Source of the DNA: Picochlorum sp. 'celeri' | Lineage: Eukaryota > Chlorophyta > Trebouxiophyceae | Length of the DNA: 64,000 nucleotides | Assembly (NCBI GenBank): GCA_010909725.1 | Contig: JAACMV010000016.1 | Location: 783,501-847,500 of the forward strand | Direction: 5' to 3' | In this document: piece after piece, positions 1 through 12,400 of the stretch | Layout: each line of letters opens with the position of its first letter | Position numbering within the stretch: position 1 is the stretch's first letter | Made by a program: the position numbers and the translations under genes | The notes under the pieces: model-generated | What the model was told of the DNA's origin: nothing | What the model saw: only the letters and a program-made list of their open reading frames with translations | Databases searched by the model: none

Positions 1-348
1 ATCTCCCTGATGTTTCTCTCCCTGAATATACCATAACAACCACACGTCAGATTCAATACCATGGCAGCACAAGAAGAAACAGACAGCTCTGTCCTTTTCA
101 CAGACAAGTTCTCCGCCTCAGCACTGTATATCGGCCATCAGAACGCACCTAATGTGATGATAAAAGTAAATAACAAAATCCTGAACCATTTTAGGGACAG
201 CCACGGGCATTCGTGGTCGTTCAGCCTGCAGCAGTCATTTTGACACGTGAGACTTGGCTCCCATATTCTCCATCCATAGCCCAAGGAAGGCATACACAAA
301 TATCATAATCGAAAAACCAACCTCTTTGAGAACCCCAGTGCCACTCAT
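1..348 (-). other. Unresolved left-edge region with short minus-strand ORFs
   Basis: Two short minus-strand reading frames begin here. One (348 to 235) is a complete 37-codon frame starting MSGTGVLKEVG with a single hydrophobic segment, as expected of a tiny membrane protein. The second starts at 210 (MPVAVPKMVQ) and reaches a GTGCGT donor like those of certain genes in this window. Skipping to a CAG about 60 nt further would leave the frame open to the window edge. A plus-strand 60-codon ORF (61-243) with a good ATG context overlaps both, so the strand itself is not settled. I recognise no family. This may be the 5' end of a gene truncated by the window, or nothing. Confidence 0.2.
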
Positions 349-457
349 CGCTGTTGCAATTGGAGTCAAACAAAAATAGCGGAATTGCTCTTTATAAATC
401 TATCTGTTACCCTTGATGGTATATTATACGTAATATTATTGAATCAAGTATATTCAA

Positions 458-2389
458 TTAAAATGATATGCCGAGTACCTCGCCTTGGTTATCGGTTGTG
501 TTGAAATCTTCCCAATTTCCTGCAATTGGGGCAGACACAAGACGCTCTGGGATATCAAACGAGTCAATCACCACCTGCCAATGGTGGGACACGCGTTTAC
601 AGAGGCTTCTGACAATGTCTGGGATGCACTGTGCCACATCATTCGGAATGATATTGTTGTACATGAACCATGCCAGATCATCTTCCATCCTTTTCATGGC
701 ATAGAGGCACACAATGTCTGTCAGGACTGGTTTCAGGTTTTCTGGAGATGACGCCAGGACATTGATGCATGCATCCAATACCTGTCGTTCTCCAAATGCT
801 TGTGTGCATCCCTGGACGGCATCGCTTTCCTGGTACATCCATGCATCAAAGACATCTGGCTGGCTTAGGCCAATTCCTGCCACAATGTCTGATATGTATG
901 CCAGTTTCTTCGCCTCTCTCGTCATAAACAAAGACTGTAATGTGCGAATATCGCTCATGCTATCCCGCGTGACCATTGGTGGCTTGACGTGTCGCGAGTG
1001 CTGAGAGGAAGCAATCAATTCCTTGGCAGCCTTTTGGAACAACACCCTATTGTCCCCTTCGGCCGTGATGCCAGCGTGAGAAAACCCGATCAACGATCCA
1101 AACCTATTGCATGACAGATATCCTTGACCCCCACACCGCTCTCGACACGTGCTCGCAGTTCTCTCTAGATTCCATGCACACATTGGCTTGATGGTGCAAC
1201 AGAGAATCACCACCTCCCTTGCTTCCTGCTGTGATATCTTTTGAGACGGGTCAAAACCACTCGCTGCTGCCCATCGCTCTTTCACATAATTCAGACCTAT
1301 ATTCAACGCCACCGTGTCTGCCAACAGAGGCATCAAGGCTCTCTGCTGCAATTGATAGTTCAGTATGGGTGTATCTGATGCCCCTGTTGGACCAACACAC
1401 AATCGAGACGATGCATATCGAAGCGCGACAGTCAGAGACATTTTTGCTCCAGATATCATCATGGACGCAATACATAATCGCCCCGATAACAACTGGTCTG
1501 CCACTCGCAGAAACCTGTCCCTTGGCTTGGCAATCTTGGATGTAAACACACCATTCTCTGATACACTCGAATGCGCGTCCAATAAAGCTTCTCGAGGCAC
1601 TCGAACATGATCAAATGCCAACTTTGCATTATCCACACCGTTACACCCCATCTTGTGCCCCATATCCTGTATACTCACCCCAGGCATGGGAAGCATGGTG
1701 GAATGATCACGAATCCTCACCAAAAACCCATGAATACCATGATTCTCCGCCCCAATCAACAACTGCGCAAACACAACTGCCCAATGCGCATGCGTCGCCC
1801 CATTCGTAATCCAATACTTTTGCGCCAATGGTGTCGTTGAATGAATCACAAACTCTCTGCTCCCCTCATCATACCTCGCTGTCGTCGCCATACACACCGC
1901 ATTATTCCCATACCCCAACTCTGTCAATCCAAAACAACCCACATCCTCCAGACTATCAATCCCCTCCAGCAAGAAATGATGCCGTCCAGTCCCAAGCTTC
2001 AACACTGTACCCCCAAAAAGATTAAACTGCACCGTCATCTTTGTCGCCATGGACACATCCGCAAGAGTAGCACATTCATGTGCTGCAAATATACGCAATG
2101 GATTATCCCTAAAATCTTTGATTGAAAAACAGCCAGTCTGGCACAACCGTTTCAATCGTTCAAAGGCCAATTCCCTCTCCTCCGACACGCTCACATTCCA
2201 TCTCGGAACGAATAGAGAGTCTGAAACCATCACATGTTTCAATTTCTTCCTTTCCTCAGGACAATCATGGTCTAAAATAGACTGCAGCATGCGTGCTATG
2301 GGCACATCTCGATCCTCATGACGCGTCGTGTCGTCCATGTGTCGGGACAATGCCCCAATACGACGGTCTACATTCCTTCTAGTATTCAT
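458..2389 (-). CDS. ACX: Peroxisomal acyl-CoA oxidase
   Basis: FAD-dependent acyl-CoA oxidase that catalyses the first step of peroxisomal beta-oxidation: acyl-CoA to trans-2-enoyl-CoA with H2O2 release. The 643-residue single-exon frame shows the family FAD-binding segment ([11 protein letters not shown] near residue 155), the CGGQGYL motif, and the catalytic-base motif AEGDN with Glu about residue 444. The length is slightly below plant ACX2/ACX3 (about 660-690). The N-terminus carries RIGALSRHM at residues 10-18, which fits the peroxisomal PTS2 nonapeptide and resembles the PTS2 of plant ACX2-type enzymes. The C-terminus (GISF) is not a PTS1. The start is the first ATG and places the PTS2 correctly. 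It is transcribed divergently from the Pumilio gene. Family assignment is secure; chain-length preference cannot be read from the sequence. Confidence 0.93.
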   Translation of the reverse strand: MNTRRNVDRRIGALSRHMDDTTRHEDRDVPIARMLQSILDHDCPEERKKLKHVMVSDSLFVPRWNVSVSEERELAFERLKRLCQTGCFSIKDFRDNPLRIFAAHECATLADVSMATKMTVQFNLFGGTVLKLGTGRHHFLLEGIDSLEDVGCFGLTELGYGNNAVCMATTARYDEGSREFVIHSTTPLAQKYWITNGATHAHWAVVFAQLLIGAENHGIHGFLVRIRDHSTMLPMPGVSIQDMGHKMGCNGVDNAKLAFDHVRVPREALLDAHSSVSENGVFTSKIAKPRDRFLRVADQLLSGRLCIASMMISGAKMSLTVALRYASSRLCVGPTGASDTPILNYQLQQRALMPLLADTVALNIGLNYVKERWAAASGFDPSQKISQQEAREVVILCCTIKPMCAWNLERTASTCRERCGGQGYLSCNRFGSLIGFSHAGITAEGDNRVLFQKAAKELIASSQHSRHVKPPMVTRDSMSDIRTLQSLFMTREAKKLAYISDIVAGIGLSQPDVFDAWMYQESDAVQGCTQAFGERQVLDACINVLASSPENLKPVLTDIVCLYAMKRMEDDLAWFMYNNIIPNDVAQCIPDIVRSLCKRVSHHWQVVIDSFDIPERLVSAPIAGNWEDFNTTDNQGEVLGISF

Positions 2390-3034
2390 TTTAATGATTC
2401 TTATGAAATTTTCAAATAGGTTTGAATCGATATAAGCAAGGGTTTGTTTTTTTTTTTGTTGGCGACGAGCCCAGGATGTCTTTCTTCTTTCTATTGTTTT
2501 ATTTACAGAGTTTTGTGTGTTGGTACTCTTGTGACATTCATGCGCTATTGCATATCAACCAATCATAAAACCAAACATATGATATACATATGTATACAAT
2601 AGAGCACACAGAGAGAGATCTTTCTGTGAGATGTGTGTCTCTACAGATGGTCACCCATGCATGTGCATGCCATGTAGTCATGATCCACCTCAGAGAGTAA
2701 TCCACACAAATTGCTCAAGTGATGGGCACTCGTAGATGGGATTTGCCAGGATGACGCGACGCCATCCATCCCCATGCTGACGGAAGAACACGCGTGCGAT
2801 TCTTCAGAAGAATTGTTCTATAGTACATTCCTTTTGTATATTCTTTTGTACCACGATCTAGCTTTGCACCAGGTAGCTACCTGTCTATAGACTAGTAGTA
2901 GGCTACTTCTCCAGAAGTATCGAGCCTACCAAGGGCTTTACCTATTCTTGATTCAGGTGTACAGATTCCGTATTATGTGTTTTACAATTTCAATATACTG
3001 GTAGTAATAGTATTTACATTGACTGAAAGGCAGA
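2390..3034. promoter_or_regulatory. Intergenic bidirectional promoter (ACX / PUF)
   Basis: This 645-bp gap separates two divergent genes, so it should hold both promoters and 5' UTRs. It contains a T-run near 2446-2458, a perfect palindrome AGGTAGCTACCT at 2871-2882, and AT-rich stretches around 2575-2600. I see no credible coding exon or RNA gene. Confidence 0.5.
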
Positions 3035-4540
3035 ATGGAAGACGGGGAGGACAATGGTACTTTTTCCTTGCAGTACCGTGCTGCGCCTGGTATGGTGGGC
3101 GGTGGACGCGTGTTTGATGGCTCTGGTGGGCATCACATTCATATAGTAGAATATGGTGTGTCAGAATACCATCAGGTGGATGGAGATCAAGGGAAGAACA
3201 AAGGTTGTGAGCCATCATCCATGACATCATGGGCATCTGGGAACATCAATGCTGGGCAGCAGCAGCAGAAGATAAGCAAGTCGGCTGTTGCATCGTTGAT
3301 TGGTCTGTGTATACCAGATGAAGGGTTTCGATCACGTGAAAGAGACTTTCAGATGCATGTGCTCGAGTCTCTGTCCATGGAGGCGGCGCATGAGGAGTAT
3401 TTCTCTTTTGCATCCGAGACGTGTCCAGCAGTCGTAGGCAGTGGACATCTTGATGATGGGAATATCATTGGGATGAGCTCCGATGTGATGCGACGGCTTG
3501 CGATTGATTATGAAGGATCAAAGGCGCTGCAGGGTATCATCTTGTCTCGTGGCAAAGTAAAACCACCTGGAATGCAATCATGGCGTGTTAACAGAGCAAC
3601 AGAGCGACTCTATGATGATGATGCATCATATGACCTGGTGATTGATCGGATATTTGATGCTCTGTCAAAGGATATTGTGAATGTATGTTTGGATATGTAT
3701 GGGAATTACACAGTACAGTGTTTGCTGATGGAAGCATCCCCCAGTGTTGCATCAAAGCTGGGTGATGTGATTGTGTCCAATCTGCTGCCATTCTCGTTGA
3801 ATTTTTATGGTTGCCGAGTGGTCCAGTGTGCCATGAAACACTTGTCTATGGAATATAGAGTCAAAATGTGTGATGTTCTAGAGCCATTTGCGCTGCATTG
3901 TCTTCAGAGTCAGAATGCGAATCATGTGATTGATGCTCTTCTGAGGTTGCCAGACAGGGACAGGCCAGAGCATGTTGTACGGATTCATGCATCGTTATGT
4001 CATTATGCGCCAATCTTGGCGAAACATAAATATGGTGTCACTGTATTGAAAACTGCTTTGGAGTCTGATATCGGGACAGAGGCGTCGAAAGAAGGCACGA
4101 GATCTGTCCTTGAAGCATTGGGTGAACTTGTCCATGATGAGTATGGAAACTATCTGGTTCAGAATTTGATACAGGGGAATTTGTATGGCTCTCGTCATGC
4201 CGTGCATGAATTTATTTTACGGTATCCTCTATTACCGTTGGCGTGTGACAAGTTTGGCTCGAATGTCTTTGAAACACTGCTGTTGAACAGCACTGCAGAA
4301 CAGAGTGATGCAGTGATCCTTGCATTCCTGGAACAATGCCAGGCTGCTGGGCAGTCGGATGAGATGGTTACGAATATAGCCATGAACAGGTATGGAAATT
4401 ATGTTGTTCAGAGAATGTTGACGGTATCATCCCCTCGAGTTTGTCAGATCATGTCCATGCACCTGGCACTGCATTATGCCATGCTGGCAGGGAGCAAGCA
4501 TGGCAAGCATATTGCAAAGAAGATCTTGCCCACACAATGA
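3035..4540 (+). CDS. Pumilio/PUF-family RNA-binding protein
   Basis: Sequence-specific 3'UTR-binding translational regulator. The 501-residue product has about 140 residues of low-complexity N-terminus, then a complete Puf domain of eight repeats. Their RNA-recognition cores sit near residues 160, 220, 257, 297, 332, 369, 407 and 452, followed by the C-terminal capping motif (KHGKHIAKK, about 488). Recognition triplets (positions 12/13/16), R1 to R8, read S-K-Q, N-Y-Q, C-R-Q, N-H-D, V-T-K, N-Y-Q, S-N-E, N-Y-Q. By the known Puf code, R8-R6 read UGU and R3-R1 read AUA, so the target is a UGUNNAUA-like element. Repeats 4 and 5 have non-canonical residues. Single exon; the start is the first in-frame ATG. 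Confidence 0.93.
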   Translation: MEDGEDNGTFSLQYRAAPGMVGGGRVFDGSGGHHIHIVEYGVSEYHQVDGDQGKNKGCEPSSMTSWASGNINAGQQQQKISKSAVASLIGLCIPDEGFRSRERDFQMHVLESLSMEAAHEEYFSFASETCPAVVGSGHLDDGNIIGMSSDVMRRLAIDYEGSKALQGIILSRGKVKPPGMQSWRVNRATERLYDDDASYDLVIDRIFDALSKDIVNVCLDMYGNYTVQCLLMEASPSVASKLGDVIVSNLLPFSLNFYGCRVVQCAMKHLSMEYRVKMCDVLEPFALHCLQSQNANHVIDALLRLPDRDRPEHVVRIHASLCHYAPILAKHKYGVTVLKTALESDIGTEASKEGTRSVLEALGELVHDEYGNYLVQNLIQGNLYGSRHAVHEFILRYPLLPLACDKFGSNVFETLLLNSTAEQSDAVILAFLEQCQAAGQSDEMVTNIAMNRYGNYVVQRMLTVSSPRVCQIMSMHLALHYAMLAGSKHGKHIAKKILPTQ

Positions 4541-5132
4541 TGATCATGTCCTTGATGATGAGGAACGCATTGAAAATGATACAGAAGATTCTTATCGTAA
4601 GACCATGCACTGTTTATTATTATTTTTACTCTTTTAACCAACAATGAATACCTTTTGAATACTTGATACAGATATTTCATATCTGTATCTGTATGTTCAT
4701 GCATGTAAGCATTCTCTAGGCACCTCGTTCAGCATATTAAGAAACAAACACAGCTCATGTAAGCAAGGGGTCCGTACTGAATTCTGAAGTCATGTCAACA
4801 TGCAGAGAGGAGCAGTTGCCCAATCTCGACATTGGCACTCGGTCGAAAGGGTTCTGTGATGGGTCTATACAATATTTCGGTTTTGAGCATTCCCTGACAT
4901 GGTCTCGCCGATGAGGCATCAAACGTCGTCTGGATAGAGCGATGGTGGTTATTTATGCCATGAAAAACACATTTTGCGGGAAATAGAACTGACGATGGTC
5001 TGTAGAAGGAATTGTCTTGAATTTCAAGAGGCTGCATGGAACCATTAAACCATTTCACGCCTCAAATTCGGCAAGTATTGCATATTGAGATACATCATTG
5101 ATTACATATTGGAGAAGTATAGAGCCACTGCG
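4541..5132. other. Intergenic region, PUF to DUF2232 gene
   Basis: It holds the PUF 3' end and the promoter of the next plus-strand gene. An 87-codon minus-strand ORF (5058-4795, MKWFNGSMQP...) is open but matches no family I know and overlaps the expected promoter. I treat it as unproven. Confidence 0.3.
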
Positions 5133-6348
5133 ATGCCGAATCTATCGCTGCTGGGAGGAGATACTCGAATGCTGGGCAAGCAGGAACTGCAGGTGAGGAG
5201 GAACAGCAACAACAAGACTGCTGTGTTCTCCTCTTCTCGATGTGGATATAGTAGACCAGCAGTGCTTTCAAGTGTATCATCTGTCCATAAAGACAGACGT
5301 ATTAGGCATCGTCGATACCGTGCTCAGGTGTACTCAGACTCGTATGATGAGGAAGAAGAACAAGAAGAAGAAGCAGAGAACGCTGGGATGACGGATGGTA
5401 GTAGTGTGGACAAGGAGGCTCTGGACGGAGCGTACGAGAATGTATTTGCGGCTCAGGAAGAATTAAAGAGAGAAAATCAAAAGGGGAAAAGCGAGTTCGA
5501 TACTATAGGGCAGAGTAGAGAAGACGTACAGGTGTGTTAGACTTGATGCTCTGTGGTACTATATTGTTGCTGTATATTATATATCTGTGGTACTATTCTT
5601 GCAGCGTATGGTTGAGACATCGATGCTTGCTGCGGTAGCTGGCTTGTCGTACATGTTTGCGAGTTTATTCAAGTTGGAAGGATACCTGAGTTATGTGCTG
5701 CCTCTGCCTGTTGTCTTGTCCAGTGTGAGGTCTGGGCCATTGTATTCCTTCCACTGTGTCTCCGTGGTGTTTTTACTTTTATTTAGTACGTATAGATTGA
5801 ATATGTGTGTGTCATAATGATGATTGTCACTATTCGGTACATCCTGATGCAGTACTGATGGGTCCTGTTAGAGGTGTGACATACATGCTTGTGTATGGAT
5901 TTTTGTCAGTGGCGCTTGGTATAACATTTCGACTGAATGTTCCTTGGGTCCTTAGTGTACCTTTGTCAGCCGTGGTTCGATTGCTTGGCCAATGGCTGTA
6001 TATTATGGTGACCTCTTGGGTCACACGAGAGAATTTGATAGAGTTACTTGTGACGAATGCCCAAACACTGCTGGTACGATTCTACTGTATTCACACAAGA
6101 TGTATGTACATATTGAATAATAACGTTACACGCAGGATAATATGGGCGCATGGATGGGTAGTTCAGGCTCTGCGTCATTCAGTGGAGTTGCTATCACTCT
6201 GTTTTCCATGCTGGCAGTGAATGCAGTTTTCTATGTATTCATGATGCATGTGTTGTATACAATACTTCTTAGTTCCATGGGATATAGTGTTAGGCCTTTG
6301 CCTGGTGTACTGAAGCGGTTTACACAATCGCAGACATCACCTTTATGA
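5133..6348 (+). CDS. Plastid-targeted DUF2232 multipass membrane protein, 4 exons
   Basis: Four exons join in frame: 5133-5531, 5605-5785, 5853-6073 and 6136-6348. The introns are 73, 67 and 62 nt with GTGTGT, GTACGT and GTACGA donors and GCAG acceptors, giving about 337 residues. The N-terminal ~75 residues are rich in Ser, Arg and Lys with no early acidic residues, like a chloroplast transit peptide. An acidic stretch follows (EEEEQEEEAE). The rest is hydrophobic and carries family landmarks of the cyanobacterial/plant DUF2232 proteins: the YVLPLPVVLSSVRSG loop, LMGPVRGVTY and a VTRENLIELLVTNAQ segment. DUF2232 is distantly related to S-components of ECF transporters; the substrate is unknown. 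The open frame extends upstream of 5133 without an ATG, so ATG 5133 is the start. Confidence 0.8.
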
Positions 6349-6495
6349 GGAAGGTGGTGACGATGATCCCACAAAGCTGCGAATGATGTCTAGGAGAACT
6401 GTCTTGTTGCCCTGGAATTGCAGGATACTAAAGGATGTAATTTCTCTCCCAACACAGTCTAAAGTAGCTGCATCATCATGGTGTGATTTTCGTTG

Positions 6496-8990
6496 TTAAT
6501 GCTTGGATAAGGGACAAAGAACAGGAAGACAACGCATACCATATTTTGCATGAAACTTGTGAATCAATGCATGCTCCTCTGGTGTCCACGAGTGTTTACT
6601 GATCGCTTGCATCGTTGCTGCAAAAGTCATAATACTAAGATTGGGATCAATATTGTGCTGATGCATTGGAAATTGTTTAGGCATGGGTTGACCCGATAGG
6701 ACTGTCGCATGATTTGTCGTGGAAGGGTTCCCTCTGGTGAATGTCGTGGTGCGAGGGCTGGCTGGCTTGGTGTGTTTCTGCTGATGCACACCATGATCAT
6801 CTGATGGATCAAGTAATATAGCTTTGATACCTGGAGTTCCGTGGGTGTGCGCATAATGCGCAGCAGCAGCAAGAGTATCCATGCTGACTGGGACAGATTG
6901 TTTGTTGGCCTTCTCGTTCTTTTCTACGGCATCTCTCATCTCATTGGATGGTATTTTTGATACTTGTATCGCTCTCTCAACTAATGTGAGTTGTATACCA
7001 TCATCAGGTTGAATAGATCCTTCAACCAGCCATGCCATGAACCCAAGACCCTGCAACAAAAGGCAATGCTATTGTCATCTCATGTCCTTTTTGTTGTTCT
7101 CGGAGGCTTCAGAGAAATGACCATCATCACGTACCCTAATTGCTTGACGTCCTTTCTCGGGTGATTCCATTTCAAAGACAAAGTGTTTTTGAAGGGCTGC
7201 GTCGAAAACAGCAAACGTGTCTCTCGAATTGGACAGTTGGCAAATCTGCACACCATGCACACCAGCATAAGCAAAGCCCAACGTATTGATTGATAGTACA
7301 CAATGAACATACACGTTGATATAAAGTATCTGGTATTTCACAGCGCATCTTTGCCAAGTGGTGCGATGTGAGCGCTTTGGAAGCAGTCTGAGGATCAGTG
7401 AAAATCCAAGGTGTATCAGAGACTGGGACCTTGACGTGTTCTTGCAGGCGACCTTGTTGTCCTCCTGCAGCAGCTGGCTTCCTCTTGCTACTTGATTGAA
7501 AAAGATCTTCAAACCCCTGTCCGTTATCATGCTTGGAAATTTTGATGGAGAGGGGATTTGACGCATCCTTTTCAAATGTAAGGACATCACCTGGAGTTAT
7601 TCTGATGTGGTCCCACAACTCCTGAAATTGACCCTGCAGTCCATGCGATATTTAAATCATTCTCACATGTAATTATGTAGGAAGACCAGTAATGGTATCG
7701 CACCCCGAGAGTATACTGAAGGCGCATGTCGTTTCTTGTCTCTGACAGAATATCACATTGCCATTCTCCACCCTGACTATCAATCAGATGGACAGACGGT
7801 CCACTCCCAAAAAGCTCACGGAAAACTTTATCTGCAAGTACTCATATGTATTGGTTTGTGACATTCATTATCGCCAACAGAAGAGATGACGTACTTGCAA
7901 AGTGCACAGTCTTTTGCTCAGCCCACCATGGTGGAACAACCTTGACCCATGTCGTCGGGCCTCTTCTCTGCCAATCAGTACGAGGTCTCTGTACAATACC
8001 TTTTGCTCCTTTAGATGTCGATTTGGTGCCTTGAGCACCCCTACTACCTCGCGACTTCTTTTGCCCCTGACTTTGGTGAGGAGCAAAATCATCATCTTTG
8101 TCTCCAGACCTTTTCCGTTTGGCTGCACCGATCCGATGCATCTCGTCATCACTATCATTGCTATCTGCATTCATGCCATCCAAAAAAATGAGATGATACA
8201 CACATGACTCTCCAACAAAAAATGCACACCCACCTGGAACAGTGTGTCTAGGGCAAAGCAGTTGACACTGAGCGACATCAACCACGACATCCGTCGCATT
8301 CATGCAGCACTCGAGATGATACGACTTGTCACATCTAGAGTAATCGCATGCGATATACGCACCAAACTGCCCACATTTCTGACACCTTGTTCTGGTAGCC
8401 ATCTCCATTGCATCAGTGAAACCATCCATCGTAAAATGGTCCCCCGTCCCATGACTTTTCATCGCCCACATGGCACAAAAGTGATGAGCATGTACCACCC
8501 GCTCGGCAGAGTCGGCTTTATCCCGGAAACAAAGCACCTTGCCCAAGTCCTTCTTCATATGACCCAGGCTACACAGCTGACACCTGGCATCATCCTCTGG
8601 GTGCAAGCTCACACTCAATCCATGATATTTCGAGAGAGATTCATCAATAACAATTTCTCGTTTCACCTGTTGCTTTCGTGGCGTTGGCGCAATCTCCGCC
8701 CTGTCCCCATCACCATGCCCTGCATGTACATCCCACAGAGTGCATGCCACTCCCCCATCTTGGCACGACTCTTTCTTCTTCTCCACTGGTACCTCATTGA
8801 TCTTTTCTGATTCCTCCGAGGTATGCAGCGTGCGATCTTTCGCTCCCCCAAGCCCAACACCCACACCTGCTCCGTTCTCAAGAATACCCCTCTCCGGCAG
8901 ATTCAACTTCCCGCCCTTTTCCTCAGTCTTTACGTGAACTAAACCATCTGATTTATTCATAGATAATATATTAGGATGAAAAGAACCCAT
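6496..8990 (-). CDS. ePHD zinc-finger plus B3-like DNA-binding domain protein, 5 exons
   Basis: Exons 8990-7895, 7831-7704, 7633-7313, 7245-7135 and 7050-6496 join in frame across introns of 63, 70, 67 and 84 nt (donors GTACGT, GTGCGA, GTATGT, GTACGT), giving about 736 residues. Residues ~140-260 form an extended PHD (ePHD): CQLCSLGH, HHFCAMW, CQKCGQFGAYIAC, SYHLECC and LLCPRH. After a basic linker, exons 2-3 encode a B3-like fold (KVFRELFG, GGEWQC, RLQYTLGG, ITPGDVLTFEKD). The C-terminus has a short SANT-like WTPEEHALIHKF segment. An upstream in-frame ATG (9062) exists. However, 9082-9008 looks like a 75-nt 5'UTR intron (GTGCGT...TTTGCAG) whose removal puts a stop before the frame, so I prefer ATG 8990. 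It probably acts in the nucleus as a chromatin/DNA-binding regulator. PHD-like plus B3 recalls plant VAL/HSI2, but no CW domain is visible. Confidence 0.75.
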
Positions 8991-9453
8991 TCTAGTTCCC
9001 CGTGGTCCTGCAAAGACATTGTCAAAAGTCCCGTTGACGAAGCACCCAACACACATAGACACCCAAAACCATCAGAACGCACATATGAGTACTATGTAAA
9101 CAAAATAAAAACGTATTTCATGCAGAAGAATGCAAACTGGTGGCAGTATCGCTGGTCCCAGTTTTGCAATGCTGAGTCACCGTGCCACGCAGATTCTCTG
9201 TGGTACAAATACCAGAGTATGACTGATGATATATTTCAATATGTAATTTCTGATGGTTTAAATGCTGCTATGCTGCCATGTAGAGGTCATGGGTGGGGTG
9301 GGAATCTCATTGGGCACATTCAACGCTTGCGTTGACCACGCTGTCACCAATGCCTTCGGTCAACGACAGTACAGCATCGAGGTGCATTTGACACCTGGCA
9401 GGGGCATGATTGATTTTACATGTGTAGATCTATTACTATTACTGTCGATTCAA
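8991..9453. promoter_or_regulatory. Promoter/5'UTR of ePHD-B3 gene
   Basis: It contains a probable 5'UTR intron (9082-9008, minus strand) and the 3' end of the DDT gene. A TGTAA lies about 30 bp downstream of the DDT stop. No further coding exon is evident. Confidence 0.4.
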
Positions 9454-12400
9454 TCAATAATCAGAATCAGTTTCACTACTACTGCTGGCACTCGTGTCAC
9501 TGCCACTACTGGTTCCAAGGGCACCATATCGCTGCCTGCGCTTTTTGCCTCTCTTTTCCTTGTTGATTTGGGCATCCGTCTCTTCATCTGATGTGAGCAT
9601 GTCAGCCAAAGGGTCTGGCTCTATCAGGGACTTTCGTTTGCCACCAGGGGCTTTGCTCTGTTCTGCTCTTTTTCGGACTCGTGTCTTGAGGTTGCTTTCG
9701 TCGTGATTGGAACAAATCCACTTTCCTTTTGGGAGTACTTGTCCACTGCAGTCGACGTGAGCAGATACGGCGCATCCATCTTCGTGCTCGCAGCAGATCA
9801 AATCTCCTGCCAAGAGACACACACTGCATTGGTATCCCCACCTGCATTTGGCGACATCTTCATCTGAGGCCATGACATCCATGGCTGTTGTTGCATTTCG
9901 GCCCTGGGGGAATGCCTCTCTACCGATGAGTTTCAACACAATCTTGACGCCACTGTCTGTTTTGGCTTTTCCGGTTCTAATCATCATGGGTCTTTCCTGA
10001 GGAGGTAACATCTGTTGGGACTTTTCCTTCTGAAGTTGTATCTCAGCCTGTTGTCGCTCTGCCTCTTCGGCTTCCCACCGTGCAATTTCTTTCTCCAACG
10101 CTATGCATCTTTCGATCAATAGGTTGACTCGATCGCTAAGGATGAATGCGCAACAAGTTGCTTGAACAACGCCCACCGCAGGCGGAGAAGCGGCTGCACG
10201 CAAAACAGATTTGAGCCAGACGGCACGCTCTCTTCCAGATCTCCAGAGGCGAGCAGGCTTTCTCATTCTCTTTTCTCGAAGATACGTGTGTTCAGCTTCG
10301 GAGCAATCATAATCATCATCGCAAGATACTGGAGCTGGTAAAGAGATGAATGGCTTTAATGCTTTGAAGAGAGGGTTCTCCTGAATCAGGGCTGTCACAT
10401 GGTCAATCTCCTCGGATCCATTCTCATGCATGGCATCCTTTGTGTCATTTTCGTCTTCTGTGATATTAACGTCAGGATTCTCTTCCTTTTTTAAATCACC
10501 ATTCTCTGTTTGTTTCACCTCTCCCTTTATTGGTTCAGTAATATTCATGGGGGGCAATTTCGCTGCAGCATCTTCTCCTAGAAACATTGGCATGTTTTCA
10601 TTTGAGGCGTATGGCGGCAATCCTTCACCAGCAATGGACAGTATAGCTTCTAATCGTAGCAAGAAATCGCAGACTTGTGACGCATTTTCTAATGATCTGA
10701 GCTCTTTTCTATACCCTTTGAGGTCTGCTGCAAGCTCAATTTCTGATGTGACAATTTCTGATAGGATGTCATCAATTTTGGATTTTGCCTCGGATAGTGC
10801 CTCATTTGTTGCTGATGCTGCAAGATCTTCTAACGAACGCTGTTTCTGTCTACCATCTGTTGGAGTAGGTCTGTCGATGGAATCCATGACGAGATTTTTT
10901 GTGTCCTGTTCAAGAAATGAAGCACAGATCCTCTTGTAGAATCTCCTCAATCTTCGCAAAAGATTGCCTTCCTTGGGCCCCCTTCGGATAAGACTTGTCA
11001 TGAGGGCATCTAAAGTTTCTTTTGATTTGATGATGCCAGCATGATGTCCTTCAGCATCTTCTACTAAGAGAATGGCCTGGGAGCCCCGCAACCACCAGTA
11101 TCTCCTACCATATCTATCAACACCCATGCACTCTGTCCTGAATGCCCTTGTACTCAGCCTCTCCTCAGCCTGTGATTCTTTCTCTTGTACATGCAGACTA
11201 ATATCTTCTTCGAAGTCGTCGTCGTCATCGTTGTCGTCGTCATCCTCAGATCCATTTTCAGTGCCTCCTGTCTTCCTTCTTCTATCTTCAGATACCTTGT
11301 CTTTCCTTAATTTCCTTGCTTGGGATAATACTTTGGAAAAGTCGGTCGAAATTTTTGCACAGTCCTGGATTTTTTCTCCCATATCCGCTTTCAAGGTATA
11401 CCCTTGAGAGATATCGTAGCACAGCGCTGATAACAAGGAAAGCTGCAGTTCTGCTGGCATTTCCCACCAACCCTTTGTTGTCAAATACCTGCTTGCTTCA
11501 TCCTGAAGCTTGGAATAATCGTCACTGAATAGCCCTCTTGGCGGCGAATCTGGTTTTGGTTGATACATTCCCTCTTCAAGCTCTTTTTCTGTTGGCCTTC
11601 TTGTAATCTCGATGTATTTTCTCAACACTTCTGGCCAGGTTACGTTTGTGAGCATTCTCGTCCACTTACGTGCTCTAGACCGCATCGGGGGATCCCTATT
11701 TAATTGCTCCAAGAGGCAGCATAGCAAAAGCTGGCTATATAATGGTACAAGCCCTCGGGCATGATCCAATGGCCAACGTGTCGAGAGCAGCAAATCTGGT
11801 GTATCAAAAATCTCCTCAAGTTCACAGATATCTCCGTACAAACTGACAAATTCTGCAACTCCAGCTGCTTCATTGAAGCTAGAGAAATTCTTGTCATCCT
11901 TGAACAAGCGTGGATACTCTTGAGGAGGCCCAACGATAACAGACTTGAGCCTTGCCAGTTCCATCTCTGCTTTCTGGATCTCAGTGCTATTAATTGTGAG
12001 AGCATCATCATCTACGGGATCGATCACATCTGCCAATCCACGCAATTCTCTTAACTTTGCTTCAACCGCCTTGATTGATTTCTTTTCTTCATCCAGGGCG
12101 TCCCAATCAGACATTTTTCTCTTTGGAGCTCCTTTCCTCTCCCCCTCCACCAACTTTGTAGACTTTCTGTTATTCATCCTCTTGCGTTGCTTTCTCTCAG
12201 CGACCTGAAGCTTCTTTTCATTTTGCACCTCTGCCTCTTTCTTCTTCTCTTCAAGATCCAACAATTTTCGGATGACTGATTGTGCAGTTTCAATGCATTT
12301 TGAGCAGGACCAAGAATCCACAGGATATCGCATCTCAGACTCATCCAAGCACTCTTGGTGATACGCACGAGGACAGGTGTTGCAGTTTCGAGTTTTGAAT

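Noticed and set aside
4795..5058. 87-codon minus-strand ORF upstream of the DUF2232 gene
   Set aside because: No recognisable family or splice partner, and it overlaps the region where the DUF2232 promoter should be.
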